NCBI GenBank assembly: GCA_027623585.1
Contig: JAQBVK010000012.1
Span: 1-16,913, forward strand
Source of the DNA: Planctomycetota bacterium
GTDB lineage: Bacteria; Planctomycetota; UBA1135
Direction: 5' to 3'
Length of the DNA: 16,913 nucleotides
Both the position numbers and the translations under genes were made by a program. Under the pieces are notes generated by a model, which worked only from the letters and a program-made list of their open reading frames with translations, made no database searches and was not told where the DNA came from. Below are positions 1-7,930 of this stretch, in pieces (positions within the stretch are counted from its first letter, which is position 1; each line of letters starts with the position of its first letter).

Positions 1-38
1 GACGCGCGCGTCGGCTTCTTCTCGGTGTCCTTCGAGGA

Positions 39-230
39 TTACGGCGGTGAAGACCAGGCCGTGCGGGCACCCAGCCGGCGCGCCAACTCCACCGTGCCGT
101 CGGTAGATCCGCCATCAAGCACGAAGCGATCCGCGCAGAAACGGGCACTACGCAGGCAGTCCTCGAGCCGCGCCTCTTCATTCTGAGCGATCACCACCAG
201 GCTGATCGGCAGCGGGTCCGGCGGCTCCAT
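39..230 (-). pseudogene. Glycosyltransferase family 2, N-terminal fragment ending at an early stop
   Basis: The reading frame encodes the start of a GT-A fold family 2 glycosyltransferase of the WaaE/lipopolysaccharide-core type. An ISLVVIAQNEE beta-strand/nucleotide-binding segment is followed by the LEDCLRSA helix and the hallmark DGGSTDGTVELARRLGA motif (V/L-D-x-GSTDGT). The frame stops at a TAA (39-41) soon after this motif, whereas full-length family members run for about 250 residues. The same frame stays open beyond the stop to the window edge with G/C in nearly every third position, so an internal nonsense mutation, a frameshift or a sequencing error are all possible. I prefer the ATG at 230 because homology starts just after it; the frame could also open at a TTG at 266. 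It is divergent from the beta-barrel gene at 311. The GT2 identity is fairly certain; whether it is a pseudogene is not. Confidence 0.55.
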
Positions 231-310
231 CCGCTCCACGATCCCAGCCGCCACGCGCCACTGCAAGCGCCGCGCTTGAGTCGAGGCTCCCGAAGGCGCA
301 GACTGGACTC

Positions 311-1174
311 GTGCGTTCCGCGAATCCGGTATTTCTTCTGCGCGCCGCGCTCGCCGCTGCCTTACTGCTACCCGCCTGCGCGATTCCCGGCGGCGCGGCC
401 TGGAGCGACCTGCACGCCTCCGCCTTCGGCAGCGTGATCGCCGCCGGCATGGACGCCAGCGGACGCGACATCACGGTGAACGATTCTTCGGGCGGCGGCT
501 TCGATTTCGAAGGCGACCTGGACGTGAGTCGCAACACCGAGGTCGCGGCGTACTACGGCGCGCGCGTGGGCTTCGCGCCGTTCGAACTCTCCATCGCGCA
601 GTTCGGCTACGACGGCTCGAACGACGGCGACGTGACCGGCGCGACGCGCTTTGCCGGCGTGCCGATCTCCGGCGATCTCTCGATCAGCAGCGAACTCGAC
701 CTGTCGGTCACCAAACTGATGATCGGCGTGGACCTGCTGAACACACCCGCCGCGCGCATCGCGGTGCTGGCAGGCATTGACTTCGTGGAGTTCGACCGCT
801 TCGACCTGATCGCGCGCGAAGCGAGGGCATCCTCCGGCGGCGGCAGCGGCTCGGTCGCCATCGGCGACGTGCAAACGATCCTCGAGGGCGAGTCGGCGCC
901 GGTCCCGATGATCGGACTCCGCGGAGACGTCCGGGTGCCCTTCCTGGGCAGAATCGGAGCGGAAGTGACGGGGCTCGAGGCCGACTTCGATGACGCCGAC
1001 ATCCTCTACGTCGACTTCGACATCGCGGCGCACTGGGAGCCGTGGGACAACGTAGAAATCATGCTCGGCTACCGCGCGATCATGATGGATGTCGAAGGCA
1101 CGGTCGGCGACGCCAACTTCGACATCGACCTCAACGTCAACGGCCCGTATCTCGGGCTCTCGGTCTACTGGTAG
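311..1174 (+). CDS. Putative outer-membrane beta-barrel protein
   Basis: A 287-residue exported protein of no family I can name. The N-terminus is a signal sequence (charged start, hydrophobic residues 7-20) ending in LPAC at residues 20-23. This could be a lipobox with Cys23 as the lipidated residue, or cleavage could instead fall after the following PGGAA. The rest is a run of short alternating polar/hydrophobic stretches with acidic and glycine-rich turns. The protein ends in GPYLGLSVYW, an aromatic C-terminus typical of barrels recognised by the BAM complex. The start is a GTG with no Shine-Dalgarno sequence; a poor -35/-10 pair (TTGAGT 276-281, CAGACT 299-304) would place transcription at the start codon. 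Its stop lies exactly where the convergent sodB remnant loses its homology, so the 3' end borders a rearrangement. The barrel call rests on pattern, not on a recognised domain. Confidence 0.65.
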   Translation: MRSANPVFLLRAALAAALLLPACAIPGGAAWSDLHASAFGSVIAAGMDASGRDITVNDSSGGGFDFEGDLDVSRNTEVAAYYGARVGFAPFELSIAQFGYDGSNDGDVTGATRFAGVPISGDLSISSELDLSVTKLMIGVDLLNTPAARIAVLAGIDFVEFDRFDLIAREARASSGGGSGSVAIGDVQTILEGESAPVPMIGLRGDVRVPFLGRIGAEVTGLEADFDDADILYVDFDIAAHWEPWDNVEIMLGYRAIMMDVEGTVGDANFDIDLNVNGPYLGLSVYW

Positions 1175-1592
1175 GCCGCGGGTTGCGAAAATCGAGGTAG
1201 TAGGCGTGCTCCCACACGTCGCAGGTCAGCAGCGGCTGCTTGCCCTCGGTGAGCGGGCAGCCCGCGTTGCTGGTCGTGACGATCTCGAGTTTTCCTCCGG
1301 ACGCGACCAGCCAAGCCCAACCGGAGCCGAACTGCGCCATCGCGGCCGCCTTGAACTTCGCGACGAACTCCTGCGCGGACCCGAAGTCGCGCTGGATCGC
1401 GCTGGCCAGCGCGCCCGAGGTGGTCTTGATCAGGGCCTCCAGACTCTTTGAAGCGTCGCGCCCCATGAGTTCGTTCAAGCTCGCGAGGTAGGCGGCGTGG
1501 TGCTTACCGTGGTGAAACTCCAGAGTCTCGGCGCTGATGTGCGGAGTGAGATCAGACTTGCCGTAAGGAAGAGCGGAAAGTTCGTAGGCCAT
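1137..1592 (-). pseudogene. sodB: Iron superoxide dismutase remnant (internal deletion and C-terminal truncation)
   Basis: The translation begins MAYELSALPYGK and matches Fe-superoxide dismutase (superoxide to H2O2 and O2): PHISAETLEFHHGKHHAAY with first metal ligand His27, then FGSGWAWLV, TSNAGCPLT and DVWEHAYYLD with ligands Asp125 and His129. Two parts are missing. Between TTSGA (residues 57-61) and LASAIQRDFGS, the family's roughly 29-residue segment with the NNAAQ-WNH-FYW motif is absent, removing the second metal-ligand His and the active-site Gln. After RNPRP (residues 136-140) the last helix, about 21 residues ending in a VNWxFVAxNL-type sequence, is replaced by 11 unrelated residues read antisense through the end of the beta-barrel gene. 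The total is 151 residues against about 193. It should be unable to form a normal active site. The frame has no internal stop, so the damage looks recent, unless it is an assembly error. Confidence 0.85.
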
Positions 1593-1643
1593 GATGCGAG
1601 TTCTTGCATGCCGAGCACAGAGTTCCGCGCGCGGCGTGCGCGC

Positions 1644-1672
1644 TTCTAGGACAGGAGTCCGCGGCCTACAAT
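1644..1672 (+). promoter_or_regulatory. Candidate sigma70-type promoter for the first glycosyltransferase
   Basis: TACAAT at 1667-1672 is a good -10 element (5 of 6), 17 bp downstream of a weak -35 TTCTAG (1644-1649). It sits inside the 9-mer CCTACAATC found before two other genes here. The box ends 7 nt before the TTG start codon, so transcription would begin at or next to the start codon and give a leaderless mRNA. Read on the other strand the same segment gives TTGTAG-N17-TAGAAG, a possible promoter for the divergent sodB remnant. Confidence 0.5.
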
Positions 1673-1679
1673 CCGTTCC

Positions 1680-3494
1680 TTGTCCATTCTGCGCGCGCTC
1701 CGAGCGCGGCCCGCCCTGTTGCTCGCCGCGCTGCTCGTCTTCGACGCTGCGTTGCTCGCCTTCGGAGCCGCGCGCGCTTGGGGTGCGAGTCCGTTCCTCT
1801 CGCAACCGATCGGCGACGCGCTCGAGTACTGGGAGTGGGCCGGCCGCATCGCGGAGGGCGGATTCGTCGCGGAAACGCCCTTCCTCTCCGCGCCTCTCTA
1901 TCCCTACTTCTTGGGCTTGCTGCGCGCACTCGGCGCTGGCTTGCCCGCCGTATTCACCGTTCAAATTCTGCTGCACCTCGCCACTGCGGCGCTGCTGTTC
2001 AGGATTGCGGCCCGCGAGAGCGGACGTCCCGGACTCGGTTTCGCTTCCGTGGTTCTGTTCCTGTTCTTGACCGAGCCGGCCTTCTTCGCGACGCGAGTGG
2101 TGGCCAGCACGCTGCAATTGTTCCTGCTTGCCTGGCTGCTCGACGCGAGCTTGCGTCTCCATGAGCGGCGCAACGTCAAAAAATTGCTCGGACTGGGCGT
2201 CTTGATCGGTGTCAACGTGCTCGCCAATCCGCCGATGCTGCTGTTCGCGTTCGCGCTGCCCGTGTGGTACGGCGCGCGCTCGCGCGCGGGTTGGCGCGCC
2301 AGCGGCCTGACGCTCGCCGGAATGCTCCTCGCGATCGCGCCGGCAACTCTTCACAACGCGCTCGCGACTCGCGATTCACCCGGCGGCTCCGAATTCATCC
2401 TGGTCAGCGCGCAAGCCGGCGTGACCTACGCTCACGGCAACGCCCCGGGCGCACTGGGCGTCTATCGCCCCATTCCTGGTGTTTCTCACGATCGGCAAAA
2501 GCAGAACTTCGAGGCTTTCGCGCTCGCGGCGCGCGCTACCGGAAAGCCCGGCTGGAAGAACACCGACGCCTGGTTCCGAGCCCAAGGCACCGATTGGGTG
2601 TTCGCGCATCCCGGCGCGGCGGCGCTGTTGCACCTGCGTAAAGCGGGCTTTCTGCTCTTCGGACAGGACTATGGCGACCTCTACAGCATGGCGCTCGAGA
2701 ACCACGACGCCACTCTGCCCCGTCCGGTGCCCTGGCCACTCGGATCCGTGCCCACGCCGTGGCTGCTGCCTGCCGCGTGCGCTGGCGCGTGGCTCCTCGC
2801 GCGCAAGCGCCGCCGTGCCGCCGTCCCGGCGCTCGCGCTGTTCTTGATCCCCTGCGCGGTGGTGCTGATCTTCTGGTATTCGCCGCGCTACCGCCTGCCC
2901 TTGATCGTGCCTGCGTGCCTGCTCGCACCCTGCGCGATCCGCGCCGCATGGACCGCCCCTTCGCGTGCACGGCAGGCTGCCTTGCTCGCCGCCTTCGCGC
3001 TGATTCCCGCCGGCGGCCGCGCCTTGATGCAAGCAACCCGCCTCGACGAAACCGATCGCTACCGCTCGGAGTACGAGTTCCACGTGGGGTATCAGATGCT
3101 GGCCTGGCAGAGGCCGGAACTCGCGATTCCGAGGCTCCAATATGCCCTGGATCGCGACCATCTGCCGGCGGCCAGCGCCGAACTCATGGGCCGCGCGCAC
3201 ATCGCTCTGGCTGAGAGCGCCGCCGCCGAAGGCGACGCAAGTGGCGCCAAATCCGCCTACGACCAAGCGCTCGTTGCGTTCCAGCTGGCGCTTTCCCACG
3301 AGCCCGAGCGGCTCGATTCCTTGGTCGACGCCGCGCGCGTGCTGCAGAGGCTCGCAGAAGACCATGGCGACGCAGATGGCTTCGCTGAGGCGCGCAACTT
3401 GTTGATGCGCGCGCTCCGCATCACGGTCCAGAACGGGGATGAGCAGCGCAGTGCGGTCCTGCGCCGGATGCTCGCCGCTTTGCCCGCGGGATGA
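1680..3494 (+). CDS. GT-C (GT39/ArnT-like) membrane glycosyltransferase with C-terminal TPR-like domain, copy 1
   Basis: A 604-residue polytopic membrane protein. The first membrane segment (about residues 11-31) is followed by the acidic loop motif GDALEYWEW (Asp46, Glu49), as expected for GT-C enzymes of the PMT/ArnT type that use polyprenyl-phosphate sugars, and then ETPFLSAPLYPY. Many hydrophobic segments follow up to about residue 450, including FWYSPRYRLP near 397-406. The C-terminal 150 or so residues are soluble, helical and TPR-like (AYDQALVAFQLALSHEPERLDSL). The start is TTG at 1680: no SD is visible, but a promoter box lies 7 nt upstream and the N-terminus aligns nearly residue for residue with the downstream paralogue. 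That paralogue begins 31 bp after this stop. Acceptor and donor cannot be told from sequence; surface polysaccharide or lipid modification is likely. Confidence 0.7.
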   Translation: MSILRALRARPALLLAALLVFDAALLAFGAARAWGASPFLSQPIGDALEYWEWAGRIAEGGFVAETPFLSAPLYPYFLGLLRALGAGLPAVFTVQILLHLATAALLFRIAARESGRPGLGFASVVLFLFLTEPAFFATRVVASTLQLFLLAWLLDASLRLHERRNVKKLLGLGVLIGVNVLANPPMLLFAFALPVWYGARSRAGWRASGLTLAGMLLAIAPATLHNALATRDSPGGSEFILVSAQAGVTYAHGNAPGALGVYRPIPGVSHDRQKQNFEAFALAARATGKPGWKNTDAWFRAQGTDWVFAHPGAAALLHLRKAGFLLFGQDYGDLYSMALENHDATLPRPVPWPLGSVPTPWLLPAACAGAWLLARKRRRAAVPALALFLIPCAVVLIFWYSPRYRLPLIVPACLLAPCAIRAAWTAPSRARQAALLAAFALIPAGGRALMQATRLDETDRYRSEYEFHVGYQMLAWQRPELAIPRLQYALDRDHLPAASAELMGRAHIALAESAAAEGDASGAKSAYDQALVAFQLALSHEPERLDSLVDAARVLQRLAEDHGDADGFAEARNLLMRALRITVQNGDEQRSAVLRRMLAALPAG

Positions 3495-3513
3495 GACCGT
3501 CGAGCGGGGTTCC

Positions 3514-3519
3514 TACAAT
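3514..3519 (+). promoter_or_regulatory. Candidate -10 element (TACAAT) for the second glycosyltransferase and Lon-like gene
   Basis: TACAAT within CCTACAATCCG, identical over 11 bases to the element before copy 1 (1665-1675). It lies in the 31-bp gap after the copy 1 stop and ends 6 nt before the GTG at 3526, again the geometry of a leaderless transcript. No convincing -35 is seen 17 bp upstream. It may be an internal promoter for copy 2 and the Lon-like gene. Confidence 0.45.
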
Positions 3520-3525
3520 CCGGCG

Positions 3526-5367
3526 GTGGCGGAGGCTCGATCCGGACTGCTGCGCAAGCCTGCGACCTGGCTCGCGCTGTTTTTGCTCGCGGACCTGATC
3601 GCCCAGTTCCTGGTGCTCGACCGCGGCTGGAACGCCAACCCCTTCTTGCGCGTTCCGCAGAGCGATGCCGACGAGTATTGGTCTTGGTCGGAGCGCATCG
3701 CCGACGGCGAGCTCATCAGCGAGACGCCCTTCTTCTCGGCTCCGCTCTATCCCTACGTGCTCGCGGTGCTGCGAAAGTGCGGCGGCGGCCTGTTGAGCGT
3801 CTACGTGCTGCAAACCTTGTTGCGCACGGCCACCGCCTTCGTCCTGTTCCGGCTCGGCGCCGCGCGATTCGGCCGCCCGGCATACGGATTCGCCGCCGCT
3901 GCGCTGTTCCTGCTGCTCGGTGAACCGGCCTTCTATGCGCACCGAGTGCTGAACTCGAGCCTGCAGTTGCTGTTGGTGGCGGGCTTCCTGTGGGCCGCCC
4001 ACCGCGCCGACGAGCAGCGCACATCGAAGCGCCTCGCGGGAGCGGGCACCTTGCTCGGCCTCAATCTGCTCGCCAACCCAACGGTGTTGCTCGCGCTCCC
4101 GCTCTTGCCCTTGTGGCTCGGCTGGCGCGGAAAGCAAGCCTGGCGCGAGACCGCGCTCGTCGCCGGCTGTGCGCTGGCGTTGGTGGCGCCTGCCGCGCTG
4201 CACAACTGGGTCGCCACGAAGGATTCTCCGGCAGGCCCGGAGTTGATCTTGCTGAGCGCGCAGGCCGGCGTGACCTTCGCTCACGGCAATGCCGAGAAGG
4301 CCTTCGGCATCTACACGCCCTTCGAAGGCATCGCGATGGAGCGTGAACGGCAGAACGAGAGCGCCTATCGCCTCGCTGCAGAAGCTACCGGCAAAGAGGG
4401 CTGGAAGAGCACCAGCGATTTTTTCCTTCATCAGGGGCTCGACTGGATGGCTGCGAATCCCGGCGCCGCGCTCCGCCTGGAACTCCGCAAAGCCGCCTGG
4501 CTGCTGGCGGGCCAGCACTACGGCGACATCTACCAGATCACGCAGGAGCACAACGACCCCAACATCCCACCGCCGACGCATCTGCCGGCCGCGGGCCTGC
4601 CCACCGGATGGCTGCTGTTGCCCGCCCTGGCCGGCGGCATCGCCTTGTTGGCGCGACGCAAACGCGAAGCGGTGCCGGCGCTCCTGATGCTGTTGTTGCC
4701 GATGGCCGTCGTGGTGATCTTCTGGTATTCACCGCGCTACCGCCTGCCGGTGGTGCCGGCCGCCTGCTTGCTGGCGCCGTTCGGGCTGGTCGTGCTGGCG
4801 GGGCGGGGTTCGCGCGCGCTCGGCATCGGACTCGCGGGCACCTGCGCGATCGCCGCGCCGTTGCTGGGTTTCACACTGCGTCCCGACGTCGGAACCCCGG
4901 AGGAGCCCACCGCGCTGGATCCCGCCGACGTCTGGTTCGACGTGCCGGCGATGTATCAGCCTGAATACGAGCGCCACGTCGGCGAAGCCTTGATGCAGAT
5001 GGAAAACTTTCCGGCGCTCGCCTTGGAACGCTTCCAGCGCACCGTGGAACTCGGCGGCGAGCAAGCGATCGTGCGCGAGTACATGGGCAACATGCGCGTG
5101 GACCTCGGCCGTCTGATCGCGGGCGGCGGCGACGACGCGGGCGCCGCTCGTGAATATGAAATCGCGATCCGCGAGTACGGGCGGGCGATCGAATTGAATC
5201 CCGAGCGCCTCTACGCTTGGCTTGGACGCGGCGCGACCCTGGCCTTCCTCGGCCAAATCGAGCAGGCGTTGCCGGATCTGCGTCGCGCCCTGGAAATCGC
5301 TCGCGCCGAAGGCAACATCACGGCAACTGCCTACCTCGAAGGCAGGTTGCAGAGACACGGAGGCTGA
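3526..5367 (+). CDS. GT-C (GT39/ArnT-like) membrane glycosyltransferase with C-terminal TPR-like domain, copy 2
   Basis: A 613-residue paralogue of the preceding gene, collinear with it over its whole length. Shared blocks include the acidic loop SDADEYWSW (Asp47, Glu50), ETPFFSAPLYPY, LLSAQAGVTFAHGNA, ATGKEGWK, GQHYGDIY and VIFWYSPRYRLP. The C-terminal part carries clearer TPR-like helices (EYGRAIELNPERLYAWLGRGATLAFLGQIEQALPDLRRAL, cited here as consecutive helices near residues 545-590). I place the start at the GTG at 3526: the frame is open further upstream to an ATG at 3439 inside copy 1, but homology with copy 1 begins at 3526 and the -10 box is just before it. The gene ends 2 bp before the Lon-like gene, so the two are probably cotranscribed. 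Divergence between copies is strongest in the TPR region, suggesting different partners or acceptors. Substrate unknown. Confidence 0.7.
   Translation: MAEARSGLLRKPATWLALFLLADLIAQFLVLDRGWNANPFLRVPQSDADEYWSWSERIADGELISETPFFSAPLYPYVLAVLRKCGGGLLSVYVLQTLLRTATAFVLFRLGAARFGRPAYGFAAAALFLLLGEPAFYAHRVLNSSLQLLLVAGFLWAAHRADEQRTSKRLAGAGTLLGLNLLANPTVLLALPLLPLWLGWRGKQAWRETALVAGCALALVAPAALHNWVATKDSPAGPELILLSAQAGVTFAHGNAEKAFGIYTPFEGIAMERERQNESAYRLAAEATGKEGWKSTSDFFLHQGLDWMAANPGAALRLELRKAAWLLAGQHYGDIYQITQEHNDPNIPPPTHLPAAGLPTGWLLLPALAGGIALLARRKREAVPALLMLLLPMAVVVIFWYSPRYRLPVVPAACLLAPFGLVVLAGRGSRALGIGLAGTCAIAAPLLGFTLRPDVGTPEEPTALDPADVWFDVPAMYQPEYERHVGEALMQMENFPALALERFQRTVELGGEQAIVREYMGNMRVDLGRLIAGGGDDAGAAREYEIAIREYGRAIELNPERLYAWLGRGATLAFLGQIEQALPDLRRALEIARAEGNITATAYLEGRLQRHGG
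5359..5363 (+). promoter_or_regulatory. Ribosome binding site of the Lon-like gene
   Basis: GGAGG, 6 nt before the ATG at 5370. It fixes the start there rather than at an upstream in-frame ATG (5217) that lies inside the glycosyltransferase gene. Confidence 0.7.
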
Positions 5368-5369
5368 CG

Positions 5370-7892
5370 ATGGCCACACGCAAAAAATCCTCCACCGCCT
5401 CGAACACCCCGCGCAAACTCGGCATGAATGCGCTGCGCTGGTCGTGTCCGGCCGGATGGATTCCGCCGACGCGCCGCCGCCGCCTGACTGCGCGCGAAAC
5501 GCTGTTCGGCCAAGCGCGCGCCTTGGAAGCGCTTGAACTGGGCTTGGCGCTCGACGCCCCCGGCTACAACGTCTTCGTCTGCGGCATCGGCGGCACCGAC
5601 CGCGCCGAGATCGTGGTTTCGCTGCTGCGTCAGATGCGTTTGGCCTGCGTGCTTCCGCGCGATCACGTCTACGTGCACAACTTCGACGGGCCGATCGCGC
5701 CGAAGCACCTAGCGCTGCCGCCCGGCGGCGCGGCGGAGCTCGCCGAGGGCATGGACCGTTGGGTGCACGCGCTCGCCACCGAGTTGCCCAAACTGCTGCG
5801 CGGCAAGCCGCACTTGGCGAGGCGCCATGGATTGTTCCGCCGCTATCAAAAGGCGGAGTCGCAGTTGTTTCAGCGCTTGGAGAAACGACTGACCACGGCC
5901 GGGTTGTCGCTCACCGTGATCGAGGACGAGGTCGGCTCAAGGCGCGAAGTGCTGATGCGTATCGGCGAAGAACTGCTCGGCCCCGACAAATTGCCCGCCG
6001 CGATCAAGGCTGGGGCGGTCACTGAAGAACGCGCCGCGGAACTGAGCGCCGCGCGCGACCGCATGCTTCCCGAAGTCGAGAAGGCGCAGCATCAGGCGCG
6101 CGCGCTGGGATTGCGGCTGGTGCGCGAGGCGCGCAATCTCGACGAGTCGGTGGTGCAGGAGGCCGTCGAAGGCCTGACCATCGCGCTCGCCGAAGAACTC
6201 GGCGCCGAAGAAACGCTTGGCGCCTGGCTGGGCGACTGCGCGCGTTTCGCGCTCAACAACACGCGCCTGTTCCTGCAGCACCAAGCCCGCGAAACCACCG
6301 CCAGCGCGAACGTCGACAATGACGAAGACACGCCGCCGGCGCATACGCGCCCGGGATTGGAGGTCTTCGAAGTTCACGTCGTGCGCACGCTGCGCGACCT
6401 GGACTGCCCGATCGTCTTCGAGCAGCATCCGAACTATTCGAATCTGTTCGGCACCGTCGAGCGTCACGTGATCCGCGGCGGCTCCGGCCACTTCCACAAG
6501 GCGGTGCGGCCCGGCTCGCTGCTCTCGGCTGATGGCGGATTCCTTGTCCTGAACGCGCGCGACGTGTTCAAGGAAGCCGAAGTCTGGCGCGCGCTGAAAC
6601 GCACCTTGCAGAACGGACGGCTCGCGGTGCACGCGCTCGAAGGCCTGTCCCCGCTCGGCGTCACCGGCGCGCGCCCCGAGGCGATCCCGATCCGCGTCAA
6701 GGTGGTGCTGGTCGGCGACGAAGATCTCTACGAAAGCTTGCACGACCAGGACTTCGATTTCCCCCACATCTTCAAGGTCAAGGCCGACTTCGACGACAGC
6801 GTGACGCTCGATAAGGAGAACGTCACCGGTTTGGTCCACACGCTGCGCGATCTCGGCACGCGCGAAGAAATGCTGCCGTTCACGCGCGACGGTTTACAGG
6901 CCTTGGTCGAGCGCGCGGTGCGCGATGCCGGCCGCCGCTCACGCGTGTCCTCGCGCATCGCGGTGATCGCGGACTTCGCCCGCGAAGCTTCATACCACGC
7001 GTTGCGCGCGGGGCAGAAGCGCATCGGGCGCGACGCCGTTGAAGTCGCTCGCATCAAGTTCCGCGAGATGCACACGCTGGAAGCCGAGTGGCACCAACGC
7101 ACGATTCTCGAGGGCGTCACCGTGATCGAGACCTCCGGCACGCGCGTCGGCAGCCTCAACGCGCTGACCGTGATCCGGCTCGGACCGATGGCTTTCGGCC
7201 GCCCGGCGCGCGTCTCGGCGATGTGCGGAGCGGGTGAAGAGCAGTACTCGAGCATCGATCGCGAGGTGGAACTCGCTGGCGCCATCCACAACAAAGGCGT
7301 GTTGCAGGTCGAGGGCGTGATGCGCTTCCGCTACGGCCAAGATCGCCCTCTGCCGGCCAAGCTGAGCGTGATCTTCGACCAGTCCTATGGTCCAATCGAC
7401 GGCGACTCCGCATCCAGCACCGAGTTCTACGCGATGGTTTCGGCCTTGTCGGGCGTGCCGATTCGACAAGATCTCGCCGTCACCGGCGCAGTCGGACTGC
7501 GCGGCGAAGTGCTCGCGATTGGCGGGGTGAATGAGAAGATCGAAGGCTTCTACGAGGTGTGCTGCCTCCGTGGGCTCACCGGCACGCAAGGCGTGCTGAT
7601 TCCGGAAGCCAACGTCGGCGACCTAATGTTGCCGCCTGAGGTGCTCGACGCGGTGAAAGCGAAGCGCTTCCACGTCTATGCCGCCAGCCACGTCGACCAA
7701 GGAATCGAGCTGCTGACCGGATGCAAGGCCGGTGAAATGGATGTGAAGGTGCGCGCGCGTCTCGAACACCTGCACCGCGTCGGCAAAGACGATGAGGACG
7801 GGAAAAGCAAAGCGTTCGCTGCGCCGCATCCGCAAGCCCCGACTCCGCCGGTGCAGCACAAGCGCCGCCGCCCGCGCAAGGGCGGACGCTAA
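5370..7892 (+). CDS. Lon-related (COG1067/LonB-like) AAA+ family serine protease
   Basis: An 840-residue protein of the COG1067 family (E. coli YcbZ relatives). The N-terminal domain has the family signature VYVHNFDGPIAPKHLALPPG after a P-loop region. A long helical/coiled region (about 150-310) precedes the AAA-like core (GGFLVLNARDVFKEAEVWRALKRTLQ; VVLVGDEDLYESLHDQD; FKVKADFDDS). The C-terminal Lon protease domain carries the Ser-Lys dyad: Ser680 in DGDSASS and Lys723 in GGVNEKIEG, 43 residues apart as in E. coli Lon (679/722). The Walker A site is degenerate, GIGGTDRA at residues 72-79 with no GKS/T lysine, so ATP use by this site is doubtful. The tail is basic and proline-rich (RRRPRKGGR). 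It likely degrades cytoplasmic proteins; substrates unknown. It is 2 bp behind glycosyltransferase copy 2 and has its own good SD. Confidence 0.88.
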   Translation: MATRKKSSTASNTPRKLGMNALRWSCPAGWIPPTRRRRLTARETLFGQARALEALELGLALDAPGYNVFVCGIGGTDRAEIVVSLLRQMRLACVLPRDHVYVHNFDGPIAPKHLALPPGGAAELAEGMDRWVHALATELPKLLRGKPHLARRHGLFRRYQKAESQLFQRLEKRLTTAGLSLTVIEDEVGSRREVLMRIGEELLGPDKLPAAIKAGAVTEERAAELSAARDRMLPEVEKAQHQARALGLRLVREARNLDESVVQEAVEGLTIALAEELGAEETLGAWLGDCARFALNNTRLFLQHQARETTASANVDNDEDTPPAHTRPGLEVFEVHVVRTLRDLDCPIVFEQHPNYSNLFGTVERHVIRGGSGHFHKAVRPGSLLSADGGFLVLNARDVFKEAEVWRALKRTLQNGRLAVHALEGLSPLGVTGARPEAIPIRVKVVLVGDEDLYESLHDQDFDFPHIFKVKADFDDSVTLDKENVTGLVHTLRDLGTREEMLPFTRDGLQALVERAVRDAGRRSRVSSRIAVIADFAREASYHALRAGQKRIGRDAVEVARIKFREMHTLEAEWHQRTILEGVTVIETSGTRVGSLNALTVIRLGPMAFGRPARVSAMCGAGEEQYSSIDREVELAGAIHNKGVLQVEGVMRFRYGQDRPLPAKLSVIFDQSYGPIDGDSASSTEFYAMVSALSGVPIRQDLAVTGAVGLRGEVLAIGGVNEKIEGFYEVCCLRGLTGTQGVLIPEANVGDLMLPPEVLDAVKAKRFHVYAASHVDQGIELLTGCKAGEMDVKVRARLEHLHRVGKDDEDGKSKAFAAPHPQAPTPPVQHKRRRPRKGGR

Positions 7893-7930
7893 GGCAACGC
7901 TGAACAAGTCATTCCGTCCTCAACGGCTAG

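Noticed and set aside
1..186. Plus-strand open frame at the left edge, first 20 codons G/C-biased
   Set aside because: It runs antisense across the GT2 motif, and its second half is a Ser/Arg/Pro-rich sequence typical of a shadow frame. Only about 60 bp look coding.
1593..2354. Long minus-strand frame extending sodB upstream
   Set aside because: Antisense to the glycosyltransferase with Arg/Glu/Gln-rich composition; SOD homology starts at the ATG at 1592.
3439..3525. Longer N-terminus for glycosyltransferase copy 2 from the ATG at 3439
   Set aside because: It overlaps the end of copy 1, has no homology to copy 1's N-terminus, and the -10 box lies downstream of it.
5217..5369. N-terminal extension of the Lon-like protein from 5217
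   Set aside because: Lies out of frame within the TPR-encoding end of copy 2; a good SD precedes 5370.
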